Below, one piece after another: positions 1-8,072 of a stretch of 64,000 bases of DNA; position 1 is the stretch's first letter; the number at the start of each line of letters is the position of its first letter. Made by a program: the position numbers and the translations under genes. Origin of the DNA: Methanogenium sp. S4BF (GTDB lineage Archaea; Halobacteriota; Methanomicrobia; Methanomicrobiales; Methanomicrobiaceae). The notes beneath the pieces are model-generated. The model was not told the DNA's origin. It was given only the letters and a program-made list of their open reading frames with translations, and ran no database searches. The stretch is from the NCBI RefSeq assembly GCF_029633965.1, contig NZ_CP091277.1, positions 1,361,940 to 1,425,939 on the forward strand, given 5' to 3'.

Positions 1-141
1 CAGGGGCCTGGCCTCCCATACAGTATATGGAAATTGCTGGTATATTCAGAACGAATGTGGAGGAGTGTGTGATATAATCTCAGTGAGCTAAATATACGTG
101 GCTATACGTGGCACCGCACGTAACCAATGTGATATGCAACA

Positions 142-465
142 TCAACGCGATGGGCGCACGTTGCACACATCACCTGTCAGCAAACAGTATGCGTCCAAAT
201 CCAGTATCGCCCGGACGACTCCTTTTTTGATCACCTGACCATCCGGACCGTCCCACAACCACCGGCACCAGCGGGATAGGTATCGCCAGAACCTCTCAAA
301 AAAGGCCCCCTGCTCATAAAGCCGGCGGGCACATTCCTTACAGCAGCACCCCTCACAGGTAAGGAAAGGGCAGAAAGCAAGTCCATGGTGCAGTATTGTC
401 AGGCATACTGAACAACTGCACTGTTTTGTTCTTAATGACAAAACATCAAAGAACTCATTTCTCAA
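142..465 (-). CDS. Small Cys-rich protein of unknown function
   Basis: A 107-residue protein that I cannot assign to a family. The N-terminal half is packed with cysteines (CSCSVC near residues 16-21, then CPFLTCEGCCCKEC near 32-45), a spacing compatible with zinc or Fe-S binding. An aromatic and basic stretch rich in Trp, Arg and Phe follows, then a hydrophobic segment near VVRAILDLDAYCLL. The start is a TTG with a good ribosome-binding site (GAGGTGA, nine bases upstream), which argues for a real gene. It stands alone in an otherwise decayed stretch. A conserved methanogen orphan and a chance ORF are both still possible. Confidence 0.5.
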   Translation of the reverse strand: MRNEFFDVLSLRTKQCSCSVCLTILHHGLAFCPFLTCEGCCCKECARRLYEQGAFFERFWRYLSRWCRWLWDGPDGQVIKKGVVRAILDLDAYCLLTGDVCNVRPSR

Positions 466-968
466 TTGTATCTGTCACCTCATCACGTGAATCCTCTTTT
501 GTCTATGCAGAACAAAAACATCGTGAGGTCATTGCAGACTTCTGAATGAACCGGGGACGGAATTTTGGCAAATTATCCCTGAACGTGCGGCACAGGCCAA
601 AATAATTAAACGCATTCACTAAGATATTCACATAAAGAGATGTATTAAGCAATGACCAACAGCTCACGGAACCACGACAAAAAACACTGGAAGACTCCGC
701 AAATGACGATTATCATCAGAAATAACGATGAAAAAGTCCTTTCTGTATGCAAGGATGGACATCAGGCAGGAAACCCTGAATTAACGTACATGACATGCTG
801 GTACAATAACCCCCTATGTGGGGTAATGTGCTCTTTGGTAAGTCCGAGCTAATCTATCAGGCATCCGCGATAACCGATGTAATTTCGGAAAATACCGTAA
901 TTACCGCACATCCGTTGAATCACCATCACCGGCGGAAAAAAACCTGCATCCGCACGTTCCCTTCCCGC
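466..968. other. Mostly empty stretch before the radical SAM relic
   Basis: Apart from the 66-codon ORF at 652-852 described separately, I see no gene here. An AT-rich element (AAAATAATTAAAC, about 599-611) could be a TATA box for that ORF. No repeats or RNA genes were recognised. The stretch looks like decayed intergenic DNA flanking a degraded radical SAM gene copy. Confidence 0.4.
652..852 (+). CDS. Possible small peptide gene with Cys-rich C-terminus
   Basis: A 66-residue ORF with a charged, polar N-terminal half and a C-terminal third carrying three cysteines among Trp, Tyr and Asn (TCWYNNPLCGVMC). This leader-plus-core look is what a radical-SAM-modified precursor peptide could have. 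It lies upstream of a decayed radical SAM gene end and about 0.9 kb before the intact maturation locus. A TATA-like element sits about 45 bases upstream, and the ribosome-binding site (AGAGATG) is only fair. Nothing shows that it is expressed or modified, so chance is a real alternative. Confidence 0.3.
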   Translation: MTNSSRNHDKKHWKTPQMTIIIRNNDEKVLSVCKDGHQAGNPELTYMTCWYNNPLCGVMCSLVSPS

Positions 969-1274
969 ATACCGGGAGTGGCGGGGAACCAGTGTCGACG
1001 GATCCCACAAATTTTTACAAACCAATTCCCACACCCGGACGCCCGACAGCGTAAAGCCTGCTGAAAGGAGCGACCCGTGTTTTATCAAAGATCTCTGCGA
1101 ACATCGCCCAAAAAGGTATAGATGGAGCATAGAACGCTGGATACCCCGGTGGCGTATCTGTGTGAGATTGCCCATGCCCGGACGTATGATCCCGGGCTCA
1201 TGCAGGAGAGAGAACGGGCGTGGGAGATTGGGGACGGGAAGGAGCGGGATGAACAATTCGCAGCCGGTATTTGA
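969..1274 (+). pseudogene. Frameshifted C-terminal relic of a radical SAM/SPASM gene
   Basis: The last 51 codons (1122-1274) read as the C-terminus of the radical SAM protein at 10404-11597: both share MEH-TLDTPV-YLC, then AHA and a YD-GL segment. Just upstream, about 1075-1104 encodes CFIKDLCEH, matching CFIKGLCEQ of the intact gene, but in a different frame. The gap between these blocks is 17 bases here and 18 in the intact gene, so a one-base deletion broke the frame. Weaker similarity (an R-x-x-S-V/L-D/E-x-S...TN pattern) may reach back to about 969. The radical SAM core and CxxxCxxC motif are gone. It appears to be the residue of a fourth paralog beside the maturation locus. Confidence 0.75.
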
Positions 1275-1410
1275 GTGGGGGAACTAACCGGTGAACATGG
1301 CAATCACACACATCACCCGGATGATGGCATGTGAATCACGTTTTCATTGCGTGTCCTGAAAGGTATGACAGCGCAGATGCTCCCTTTAATCAAGCCCTGT
1401 TTTGTCACAC

Positions 1411-1480
1411 TATTTTGAAATAATCGCCCCAAAATCCATTTTACCTTAAATAAATAGCGGCAGGTATTTATTTCAAAATA
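1411..1480. promoter_or_regulatory. Inverted repeats and TATA region before the TPR/ABC genes
   Basis: TATTTTGAAATAA at 1411-1423 is repeated in exact inverted form at 1468-1480. A second perfect 8-base inverted pair (AAATAAAT at 1448-1455, ATTTATTT at 1466-1473) is nested inside. A TATA-like AATTTTAATATAA follows at about 1483-1495. The arrangement suggests a regulator-binding site just upstream of the core promoter for the TPR/exporter transcript; this is inference from position and symmetry. Confidence 0.45.
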
Positions 1481-1550
1481 CAAATTTTAATATAACAGAC
1501 GATTCTGATTGAACATAGCAGAGAACAGGAATCATCATCGGATTCACTTC

Positions 1551-2081
1551 ATGAAACAAGCAGCCATACACCGATTCATCGGAGGATTTCTCATTATTCT
1601 CATGCTCTGCAGCGGAATAGGGAATGCGTCAGATGATATTGAGACAGATCGTTTTATTTCACAACTTCAATCGGCACTGAATGCACATGAGAATGGGAAA
1701 ACTGAGCAGGCCATCTTTATGATAGATAATGCTTCAGAAACCTATCTGCATACGAACTGGAGCTATTACATCTGCGGATACCTGATCTCAGAGATGGGGG
1801 ACGATGAACGGGCTCTCGTGCACTTAAATAAAGCACTGGAAACCGACAGCACCTATGCTCAGGCATGGTATTACAAAGGGAAGGCATTGTCTGGTCTGGG
1901 AAGAGACCGGGAAGCTGCGGAGTGTTTTGCCCGTGCAGAAGAACTTGATGAACGGTATACAGTTCCCTGGACAGAAAAATGGCCGGTCAGCATCATTTTC
2001 AGGAATCTGACATTGATATATCTGGTTCTTGCATTCGGAGGACTGGGCATCTATATCGCAAAACGGGAAGGAAAATTTTGA
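1551..2081 (+). CDS. Membrane-anchored TPR protein
   Basis: A 176-residue protein with an N-terminal hydrophobic segment (about residues 8-24), then two or three tetratricopeptide-like helix pairs (A-Y-KGKAL-GLGR and A-ECF-RA-EL patterns), and a C-terminal transmembrane helix near residues 146-168 followed by a basic tail. TPR repeats serve protein-protein contacts. I chose ATG 1551 because it places the hydrophobic signal at the N-terminus; a TTG 42 bases upstream keeps the frame open. It ends 49 bases before the exporter start and probably shares its transcript. It could organise the peptide-maturation enzymes or the exporter at the membrane, which is inferred from context only. Confidence 0.7.
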   Translation: MKQAAIHRFIGGFLIILMLCSGIGNASDDIETDRFISQLQSALNAHENGKTEQAIFMIDNASETYLHTNWSYYICGYLISEMGDDERALVHLNKALETDSTYAQAWYYKGKALSGLGRDREAAECFARAEELDERYTVPWTEKWPVSIIFRNLTLIYLVLAFGGLGIYIAKREGKF

Positions 2082-2130
2082 TGAAGGTTCTTTCGTACGC
2101 ACTTGTGTCACCGGTGGTCAGAGGAATTCG

Positions 2131-3936
2131 ATGAAGGTACCGGAGAGAATCCGGGCCATATCCGGATTTGTCAGGGGGCTCTTTGTCATCCCCCAACGGG
2201 AGCATATTCGCCTCAACTCCCGCGATCTGACTTTTTTTCTGAAATATCTGCGACCGGTGATGCACCTTGCGGTTCTCTGTATTCTCTTCAATATCCTGCT
2301 CAGTGGCGTAAAGGTGCTTTACCCCCTGACGACAAAGATCCTTATTGACAATATCTTTCTCGGCAATGACCCTGCAGGCATCATTCAGGAGCTAAACACC
2401 CTTCTTCCGGCATGGATGGTCACACAGATCTCATGGATCTTTTATTCCCTGACAGCCCTCATTATCGCGGTTCTCCTGCTCGGAGTGCTCACCGTTGTTC
2501 TTCAGGTTTCCATCAGTTATGTAACCGTCTGTTTCCGGGAAGCCTATACCTTTCATCTCCAGACCGATCTCTTCAGTCATGTGCTGCGGTTTCCCATAGC
2601 GTATTTCCGTTCCCATCAGACCGGCTACATCATGTCGCGCCTGACAGAGGATGTCAGTGTTCTGGAGTATATCTTCTCGCAGTTTCTCCCCCAGATGCTG
2701 TCAAATATTACCTATATCATCATGTCAGTCGGCATTTTATTTGCCCTCAACACCCGGCTGACATCCCTCGTGATTGTGCTGGCCCCCCTCTTTCTGGTCG
2801 GCAATTTCTTTTTTGTCAGGTACATCCGGGCAGTTACGTACGAGGAGCGGGAGCGGCGGGCCGACATCTCAAAGGATCTCCAAGAGATTATTACCGGCAT
2901 CGAGAGTGTCAAGGTTCATACCGCAGAGCGGCGTGAATACCAGCGGCTTTCATCAGCGCTCTCTGCAGCCATTGACACCCGCATCAGAAATACGATGCTG
3001 AACAGTTTTTCCCAGCAGGTGCGGTTCGGCACCCAGTCCCTGATTATGCTCACGGTACTCTGGTTTGGGGGTAATGCTGTTCTTGCAGGCAGTATGACAG
3101 TGGGGGATTTTGTGGCATATACCGCCTATATCGCCACATTTGCCGGAGCGATGAATTCACTGCTGTCTTTTCCCATCCTCCTGCAGCCGGCATTTACCTC
3201 GGCCGAACGGATACAGGAACTCTTCAGGCTTACGCCTGAGGCAGATGAGAATGAAGGCATCATACCTGAAACCACGGAAGGGACCATCACCTTTTCAGAT
3301 GTCTCGTTTTCCTATCAGGAGAATGTACCGGTGCTGTCCCATGTCACCCTCACCCTGAAACGTGGGGAAATATATGGTATTTCCGGGAAAACAGGTGCAG
3401 GAAAGACGACACTTATAAGTTTGATTCTGTCTTTTTACCGCCCGGATACCGGAACTATTCTTTTAGACGGGAGAGATATTGCCACCCTGAACGGTACATG
3501 GCTCAGGGAGCAGATTTCAGTTGTTTCACAAGACCTCTTTCTTTTCAATAAAACGATCAGGGAAAACATCCTCTACAGCAGGCCGGATGCGACCGATGAT
3601 GACGTCATTGCAGCAGCAACCAGGGCACAGATACACGATGAAATTCTGGCACTACCTCACGGATATGATACGGTGGTCGGTGAACGGGGCACCCAGCTAT
3701 CTGTTGGGCAGCGGCAGCGGATTTCTATTGCCCGTGCATTTCTAAAAGACGCCCCGATTCTTATCCTGGACGAGCCAACATCTGCACTGGATGAACGGAC
3801 AGAAGAGGCCCTCATTCCTCTCCTGAAAGCACTCTCTGCAGACCGGACAACGATTCTGATATCCCACCGCCCCTCGGTCCTCAGGATTACAGACATCATT
3901 TACGTGGTGAAGGACGGGACGGTTTATATGAAATAA
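2131..3936 (+). CDS. ABC exporter, fused membrane and ATPase domains
   Basis: A 601-residue half-transporter of the type I exporter family. About six transmembrane helices fill residues 40-320; the nucleotide-binding domain follows with Walker A (GKTGAGKTT), Q-loop region (VVSQDLFLF), signature LSVGQRQR and Walker B (LILDEPTSALD). Two chains should dimerise. There is no N-terminal C39 peptidase domain, so leader removal, if any, must be done elsewhere; the downstream S26-type protease is the obvious candidate. ATG 2131 is preceded by GAGG six bases upstream; an upstream in-frame start overlaps the previous gene. The context (PqqD, radical SAM enzymes, peptide kinase) points to export of a modified peptide, but the cargo is not known from sequence. 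Confidence 0.88.
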   Translation: MKVPERIRAISGFVRGLFVIPQREHIRLNSRDLTFFLKYLRPVMHLAVLCILFNILLSGVKVLYPLTTKILIDNIFLGNDPAGIIQELNTLLPAWMVTQISWIFYSLTALIIAVLLLGVLTVVLQVSISYVTVCFREAYTFHLQTDLFSHVLRFPIAYFRSHQTGYIMSRLTEDVSVLEYIFSQFLPQMLSNITYIIMSVGILFALNTRLTSLVIVLAPLFLVGNFFFVRYIRAVTYEERERRADISKDLQEIITGIESVKVHTAERREYQRLSSALSAAIDTRIRNTMLNSFSQQVRFGTQSLIMLTVLWFGGNAVLAGSMTVGDFVAYTAYIATFAGAMNSLLSFPILLQPAFTSAERIQELFRLTPEADENEGIIPETTEGTITFSDVSFSYQENVPVLSHVTLTLKRGEIYGISGKTGAGKTTLISLILSFYRPDTGTILLDGRDIATLNGTWLREQISVVSQDLFLFNKTIRENILYSRPDATDDDVIAAATRAQIHDEILALPHGYDTVVGERGTQLSVGQRQRISIARAFLKDAPILILDEPTSALDERTEEALIPLLKALSADRTTILISHRPSVLRITDIIYVVKDGTVYMK

Positions 3937-4026
3937 AAATGGAGTTCCCGGATGATAGTGGCAGACACGTACATGCAATTTTTTTGTGGAAAAATCGCTA
4001 TCCTGCCATTTAAGCATTGTTCGGAC

Positions 4027-4070
4027 GAACTCTGGAGAGAGTTCCATATCAGATTCCTTAAATATAAATA
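4027..4070 (+). promoter_or_regulatory. Promoter of the pqqD-like operon with small inverted repeat
   Basis: TTAAATATAAATA at 4058-4070 is a clear archaeal TATA box. The next gene starts at ATG 4095, about 30 bases downstream, with no ribosome-binding site, so the mRNA is probably leaderless. GAACTC at 4027-4032 and GAGTTC at 4039-4044 form an inverted repeat just upstream of the TATA box. The PqqD operon therefore seems to have a promoter separate from the TPR/exporter pair. Confidence 0.6.
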
Positions 4071-4094
4071 TCAACAAAAAAACGATTGATCTAT

Positions 4095-4397
4095 ATGAAT
4101 ACAGAAATAAGTCTCAATTCAGTAATTAAACCGTCGGAAGATGTCGTATCACGGGATGTCATGGGCGAACTTATCATCGTCCCCCTCACCTCCGGAATCG
4201 GCGATATGGAAGACGAGATCTACACCATGAACGACACGGGGCGGGCAGTCTGGGACAGGCTTGACGGAAAGGCCAGTCTTGGTGAGATAGCCAAAGCCCT
4301 TGAAGCCGAATATGACGCTCCCCCCGGTGCAATTGAAACCGACGTGCATGGGATCGCTGCCGAACTGCTCCGGCGGAGAATGGTTGTTGAAGTCTGA
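4095..4397 (+). CDS. PqqD-like peptide-binding protein
   Basis: A 100-residue protein with the PqqD fold pattern: two N-terminal strands, the motif IYTMNDTGRAVWDRLDG, and a helical C-terminal half (LGEIAKALEAEYDAP...AAELLRRRMVVEV). PqqD domains are RiPP recognition elements that hold the leader of a precursor peptide and deliver it to a radical SAM or other modifying enzyme. Start ATG 4095 fits a leaderless transcript from the TATA box at 4058; a TTG three codons upstream is less likely. The end overlaps the start of the peptidase-GNAT gene, so the two are translationally coupled. It is the strongest single sign that this locus modifies a peptide. Confidence 0.88.
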   Translation: MNTEISLNSVIKPSEDVVSRDVMGELIIVPLTSGIGDMEDEIYTMNDTGRAVWDRLDGKASLGEIAKALEAEYDAPPGAIETDVHGIAAELLRRRMVVEV

Positions 4398-5406
4398 ACA
4401 GACCAGCACGATTGAACCGGAGAAAGACAGGAGTGTATATACCAGTAAAATACGGCTTGAACTCCTCAAGGCCGTCACAGAACGGGGAAAACTCTTCCGC
4501 TTCCGTGCACCCGGATTCAGCATGTACCCGTTCATCAGGAACGGTGATATCATCACCGTCGCCCCCCTGCCTGAAAACGGCCCGGAGACCGGCGATGTGG
4601 TGGCATTTGTCCACCCCGGCACCGGCAACCTGATCGTCCACCGGGTGGTTGAAAAGACCGACCGCGGCTACCTGATCCGGGGAGACAACACTGAGGGGCC
4701 GGATGGGACGATTCCTGCATCCAGCCTCATCGGAGTCGTCGTCAGGGTCGAGCATAAGGAAAGGGATGCAGCAGTAGCAGGGATCAGGTATGGGCGAAGA
4801 CCGATAGCCATGCTCAGCAGAACGGGTCACCTCCGTAAGATCACCAGAACTATCAGCCATTTCAAAGGAGCGGGTGCAGCAGGTCTACAGACAGCCCAGA
4901 AATTCGCATTATACCGGCGGGTGGCAGGCTCATTAAAACCCCGGATATCCATCGCGGAAGCGGATGATCAGGACATGAACAACTTCTACAGCGGGTGGAA
5001 TTATCATCCTGACCAGCCGCCATACCGACCCGACCCGCTGGTGACGAATTTCGTTGCAAAAGACGGCAAAGAGATCGTCGGCTTCGTCCAGCTTATGCGT
5101 CACCCTGAATCCCATCATCCCTACGCCGGATATTGGCTTATCGACCTGATGGTCAGGGTACCATACCGCGGCATGGGCATTGGGAGAGACCTCTCAGAAC
5201 AGGTGATCCTGATGGCCGAACAGGAGGGGGCACCGGAATTGTCTCTCATTGTCGGGGAAACGAACAGACCAGCCATATCGCTCTACCGGAAGCTTGGGTT
5301 CGAACCACTCACACAACCGGAGCTGGAGCAGCAAATAAGCGATGAGTATGCATCGACCGGGATTCGGCGGATAGCAATGCACAGGATCTGCGAACGCAGA
5401 ACATAA
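4387..5406 (+). CDS. S26 signal-peptidase-like / GNAT acetyltransferase fusion
   Basis: Two unrelated enzymes in one chain of about 339 residues. Residues 38-125 carry an S26 peptidase of the archaeal/ER type: serine in PGFSMYP (about S45), histidine in LIVHRVV (about H85) and aspartate in RGDN (about D100); bacterial enzymes use lysine instead of this histidine. I see no membrane anchor. Residues 170-335 form a GNAT domain with the acetyl-CoA loop RVPYRGMGIG and the late motif SLYRKLGFE. TTG 4387 (or 4384) is the likely start, with GGAG eight bases upstream inside the pqqD-like gene. By context the protease could remove a leader and the GNAT acetylate the freed peptide, a functional inference. 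Confidence 0.85.
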   Translation: MKSEQTSTIEPEKDRSVYTSKIRLELLKAVTERGKLFRFRAPGFSMYPFIRNGDIITVAPLPENGPETGDVVAFVHPGTGNLIVHRVVEKTDRGYLIRGDNTEGPDGTIPASSLIGVVVRVEHKERDAAVAGIRYGRRPIAMLSRTGHLRKITRTISHFKGAGAAGLQTAQKFALYRRVAGSLKPRISIAEADDQDMNNFYSGWNYHPDQPPYRPDPLVTNFVAKDGKEIVGFVQLMRHPESHHPYAGYWLIDLMVRVPYRGMGIGRDLSEQVILMAEQEGAPELSLIVGETNRPAISLYRKLGFEPLTQPELEQQISDEYASTGIRRIAMHRICERRT

Positions 5407-6570
5407 ATGACGGATAGTATCATGACGGGACAATTTATCACCGAACTAAAAATTCAGGACTTCAAACTCTGGGATGAAATGAAGGAAAAACGGGCATGCT
5501 TCTCCTTCACCCTTGAACTGACCGCACGGTGCAACAACAACTGCACACACTGTTACATCAACCTCCCGCCGAATGATGCAGGCGCACGGGAACGGGAGCT
5601 GAACGCCGACCAGATCATGGATATTGCCGATCAGGCCATCGCTCTCGGAGCGATCTGGTGCAATATTACCGGCGGCGAACCCCTGCTCAGGCCGGACTTC
5701 ACGGAGATCTATCTCGGCCTGAAGAAGAAGGGACTCCTCGTATCGGTCATGACGAATGCGACCCTGATTCACGAAGAGCATGTGGCCTTATTCCGCAGGT
5801 ATCCGCCGCGGGACATCGAGATCACCGTCTATGGCGTGACAAAAGAGACCTATGAAGCGGTCAGCCGCATCCCCGGCTCATATGATGCGTTCATGCAGGG
5901 CCTTACCCTCCTGCAGGATGCGGGTGTGAAGATCCGGCTCAAGTCCATGGCAATCCACTCAAACCTCCATGAAACAGACAAGATTGCTGAATTCTGCCGG
6001 GCACGGACCAAGGATTACTACCGATTCGATCCCCAGCTACACCTGAGAATGGATCATGACCCGATAAGAAATGAAGAAATCAGGAACGAGCGGCTTACCC
6101 CCAAAGAGGTTGTTGCACTGGAGGCAGCAGATCCTGACCGGCGGGAGGCACTTGCAAATGGTTGCGACAGGATGATCATTCCGGAATTCTGCAATATCAG
6201 CTGCAATCATCTCTTCCATTGCGGTGCCGGCATCGGCGATTTCGTCGTCAGCCCTGACGGGATGATGAGATTGTGTATGTCTCTCTGCCACCACGATTGC
6301 ATCTATGACCTGACAACAGGGACGCTTGCAGACGCCTGGTACAATTTCATCCCGAAAGTGAGGGATATGCATTCAGATGATACAACATTTCTGGAGACCT
6401 GCCGGAAATGCCCAATCATCAATCTCTGCCTCTGGTGTCCGGCCCATGCCGATATCGAGACCGGCCTTCTGGACGGATCGGTTGACTACTTCTGTAGTGT
6501 CGCCCATGCACGGGCAGGGTCTCTCGGATATACCGGAACGAAACCGAATTTTACCACAACAGAACCCTGA
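5407..6570 (+). CDS. Radical SAM/SPASM peptide-modifying enzyme
   Basis: A 387-residue radical SAM protein. CNNNCTHC at residues 42-49 binds the 4Fe-4S cluster that cleaves S-adenosylmethionine, and TGGEPLLRPDF is the SAM-binding GGE motif. The C-terminal third has a SPASM-like set of cysteines (CGAG, CMSLCHHDC, CRKCPIINLCLWC, FC) for auxiliary Fe-S clusters, as in enzymes making Cys, Tyr or Lys cross-links in peptides. There is no N-terminal RiPP recognition domain, consistent with the separate PqqD. It begins immediately after the stop of the peptidase-GNAT gene and ends before a T-tract, closing the pqqD operon. It is paralogous to the enzymes at 8404 and 10404. Confidence 0.9.
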   Translation: MTDSIMTGQFITELKIQDFKLWDEMKEKRACFSFTLELTARCNNNCTHCYINLPPNDAGARERELNADQIMDIADQAIALGAIWCNITGGEPLLRPDFTEIYLGLKKKGLLVSVMTNATLIHEEHVALFRRYPPRDIEITVYGVTKETYEAVSRIPGSYDAFMQGLTLLQDAGVKIRLKSMAIHSNLHETDKIAEFCRARTKDYYRFDPQLHLRMDHDPIRNEEIRNERLTPKEVVALEAADPDRREALANGCDRMIIPEFCNISCNHLFHCGAGIGDFVVSPDGMMRLCMSLCHHDCIYDLTTGTLADAWYNFIPKVRDMHSDDTTFLETCRKCPIINLCLWCPAHADIETGLLDGSVDYFCSVAHARAGSLGYTGTKPNFTTTEP

Positions 6571-6582
6571 AATACAAACCCC

Positions 6583-6589
6583 TTTTTTT
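6583..6589 (+). terminator. T-tract after the radical SAM gene
   Basis: Seven consecutive T residues lie 13 bases after the stop codon of the radical SAM gene, as expected of an archaeal intrinsic terminator. It would end the pqqD / peptidase-GNAT / radical SAM transcript before the convergent nucleotidyltransferase gene. Confidence 0.4.
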
Positions 6590-6625
6590 ATCGGACAGGT
6601 CTTTGCTCACCTGAAAGAAAGAACC

Positions 6626-6820
6626 ATGAACGCTCCATCTCATATTCATGCTCAACATGACAGCCATCCATTTTTGGGCGTACCACATTCCTGTCAGACC
6701 ACAAAAACAATCCTGCACCTGACGGCACTATACTGCAAGGGTGAAGCATCCCGCAGTCAGGAACGGATCATCCCCCCGAACTTCTGCCGGAACGGCAAAA
6801 TTAAAGTTTATAATTCCTGA
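6626..6820 (+). CDS. Possible 64-residue peptide gene in the maturation locus
   Basis: A short ORF after the radical SAM gene, overlapping the 3' end of the convergent nucleotidyltransferase gene by 20 bases. The product would have a His-rich start (HIHAQHDSH), two cysteines 14 residues apart (CQTTK...LYC) and a third near the end (NFCRN). Its place among the enzymes makes it a candidate precursor peptide, but the ribosome-binding site is weak (AAAGAAAG), no promoter is visible and it lies after a T-tract. Chance is about as likely as function. Confidence 0.22.
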   Translation: MNAPSHIHAQHDSHPFLGVPHSCQTTKTILHLTALYCKGEASRSQERIIPPNFCRNGKIKVYNS

Positions 6821-8072
6821 TACTCATCCATCTCCGGATATGCGAAAACGGGATATCAAGCGGGGATTCTGATTGTTTGTAGTGATTCATCGATTCCCGA
6901 TGGGGAAGAATGAACCGGTAACAGTAGCGTACTCGCTCATAATGGGAAGGCATGCCCTGCAGGGTAAGATACATTCCGGAGTGGATACAACTTCCACGGT
7001 TTTTTGCATACCTCCACAATCGCTCCTCCCGGTCAGATGCAGCCCCCCAACCGGAAAAATCCGCAAATGCTTCCGGAATGGCAGCTCCTGCCCAGAGAGA
7101 ACCGGCAGTCAGTGCAATCTCAAGAGGAATCCGGATATGATTTTGTACACATGTGGAGCGGAGCGTTTCCCAGTCTTCCGGCACACGGAGAGAATTCATG
7201 AGTGAGGCAATATCATACACCCAGTCAAGGCGAAGAGACTGGTGCTGGAATACATGATGATAGGCAAGAAACGTGAGATGACTGGCAGGGTCCAGCGTAT
7301 AACAGGAGAGATCATCCGCATGGATGGGTATTTTGCGATCAAAGGCATTGTCAAGCCAGTCCGGGGAGAACATTCCATAGCCGGAATCGGTAACCCAGTG
7401 CAATTCGACGGGAATGCCCTTCCCCGGCAGATAATAATTCTGATGGTGGGCAGAGTAGCGGGATGTGTGGAACGTTTTATTCGGACAGGAATAGCCAAGT
7501 TTCTCAAAGATCGGTTCACACCGGATGATATCATCCGGTTTTACGAGAATATCAATGTCTGAAGAATGCCGCAGTGCCGGGTCGGGATAGACCGTGCGTG
7601 CCAGTGCATGGCCTTTGAGAAGAATGGCAGGTATGCCGGCATCTTCCAGTGCGGTGGTAACGGTCCGCACCTGTCTTCCCAGACGAAGGTTCCGTGCACA
7701 CCCTTCCATGAATATCCGCGAGAAAAATGCCATGATTTCTTTGGGCGGAAGGCATTCCTCATCCCATTCTTTCAGATGAAATGCCAGAAGGGGAAAGATT
7801 CCGTGAGGACGCAGGAGTGTCAGCAGGGCATCCCACTCTTCTGTGGAGCAGGCAGGGGGAACGACGGGGGTGTTTCGTATGATACAGAGAAGGTACTCCA
7901 GAAGATCATCCGGGAGTGCAAGGAGCGCATTCGGGGGATCACCCGCCAATGGAACGATTGTGTGGAGGTTCCGGATGGATTTTTGTCCGGCACAATGTTT
8001 AAATCCAATACTCTGAACCGGTGCGGGTGACGCCATAATAAAAAAATATGGTCTCCTGCCAGATATGTCCAT
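6801..8072 (-). CDS. NTP_transf_5-type nucleotidyltransferase
   Basis: About 423 residues, of the uncharacterised nucleotidyltransferase family that travels with lasso-peptide, PqqD and HPr-kinase-like genes. The core is GHALARTVYPDPALRHSSDIDILV in the middle of the chain: a lysine/glycine helix start followed by SDIDIL, the paired acidic residues that bind metal and nucleotide in this superfamily. It would transfer a nucleotide or phosphate group, possibly to a peptide already phosphorylated by the kinase encoded at 8404; this pairing is known from bacterial peptide clusters, while the substrate here is inferred. The gene points the opposite way from its neighbours. Start choice is uncertain; ATG 8036 (MASPAPVQ) is an alternative. 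Confidence 0.8.
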   Translation of the reverse strand: MDISGRRPYFFIMASPAPVQSIGFKHCAGQKSIRNLHTIVPLAGDPPNALLALPDDLLEYLLCIIRNTPVVPPACSTEEWDALLTLLRPHGIFPLLAFHLKEWDEECLPPKEIMAFFSRIFMEGCARNLRLGRQVRTVTTALEDAGIPAILLKGHALARTVYPDPALRHSSDIDILVKPDDIIRCEPIFEKLGYSCPNKTFHTSRYSAHHQNYYLPGKGIPVELHWVTDSGYGMFSPDWLDNAFDRKIPIHADDLSCYTLDPASHLTFLAYHHVFQHQSLRLDWVYDIASLMNSLRVPEDWETLRSTCVQNHIRIPLEIALTAGSLWAGAAIPEAFADFSGWGAASDREERLWRYAKNRGSCIHSGMYLTLQGMPSHYERVRYCYRFILPHRESMNHYKQSESPLDIPFSHIRRWMSIRNYKL

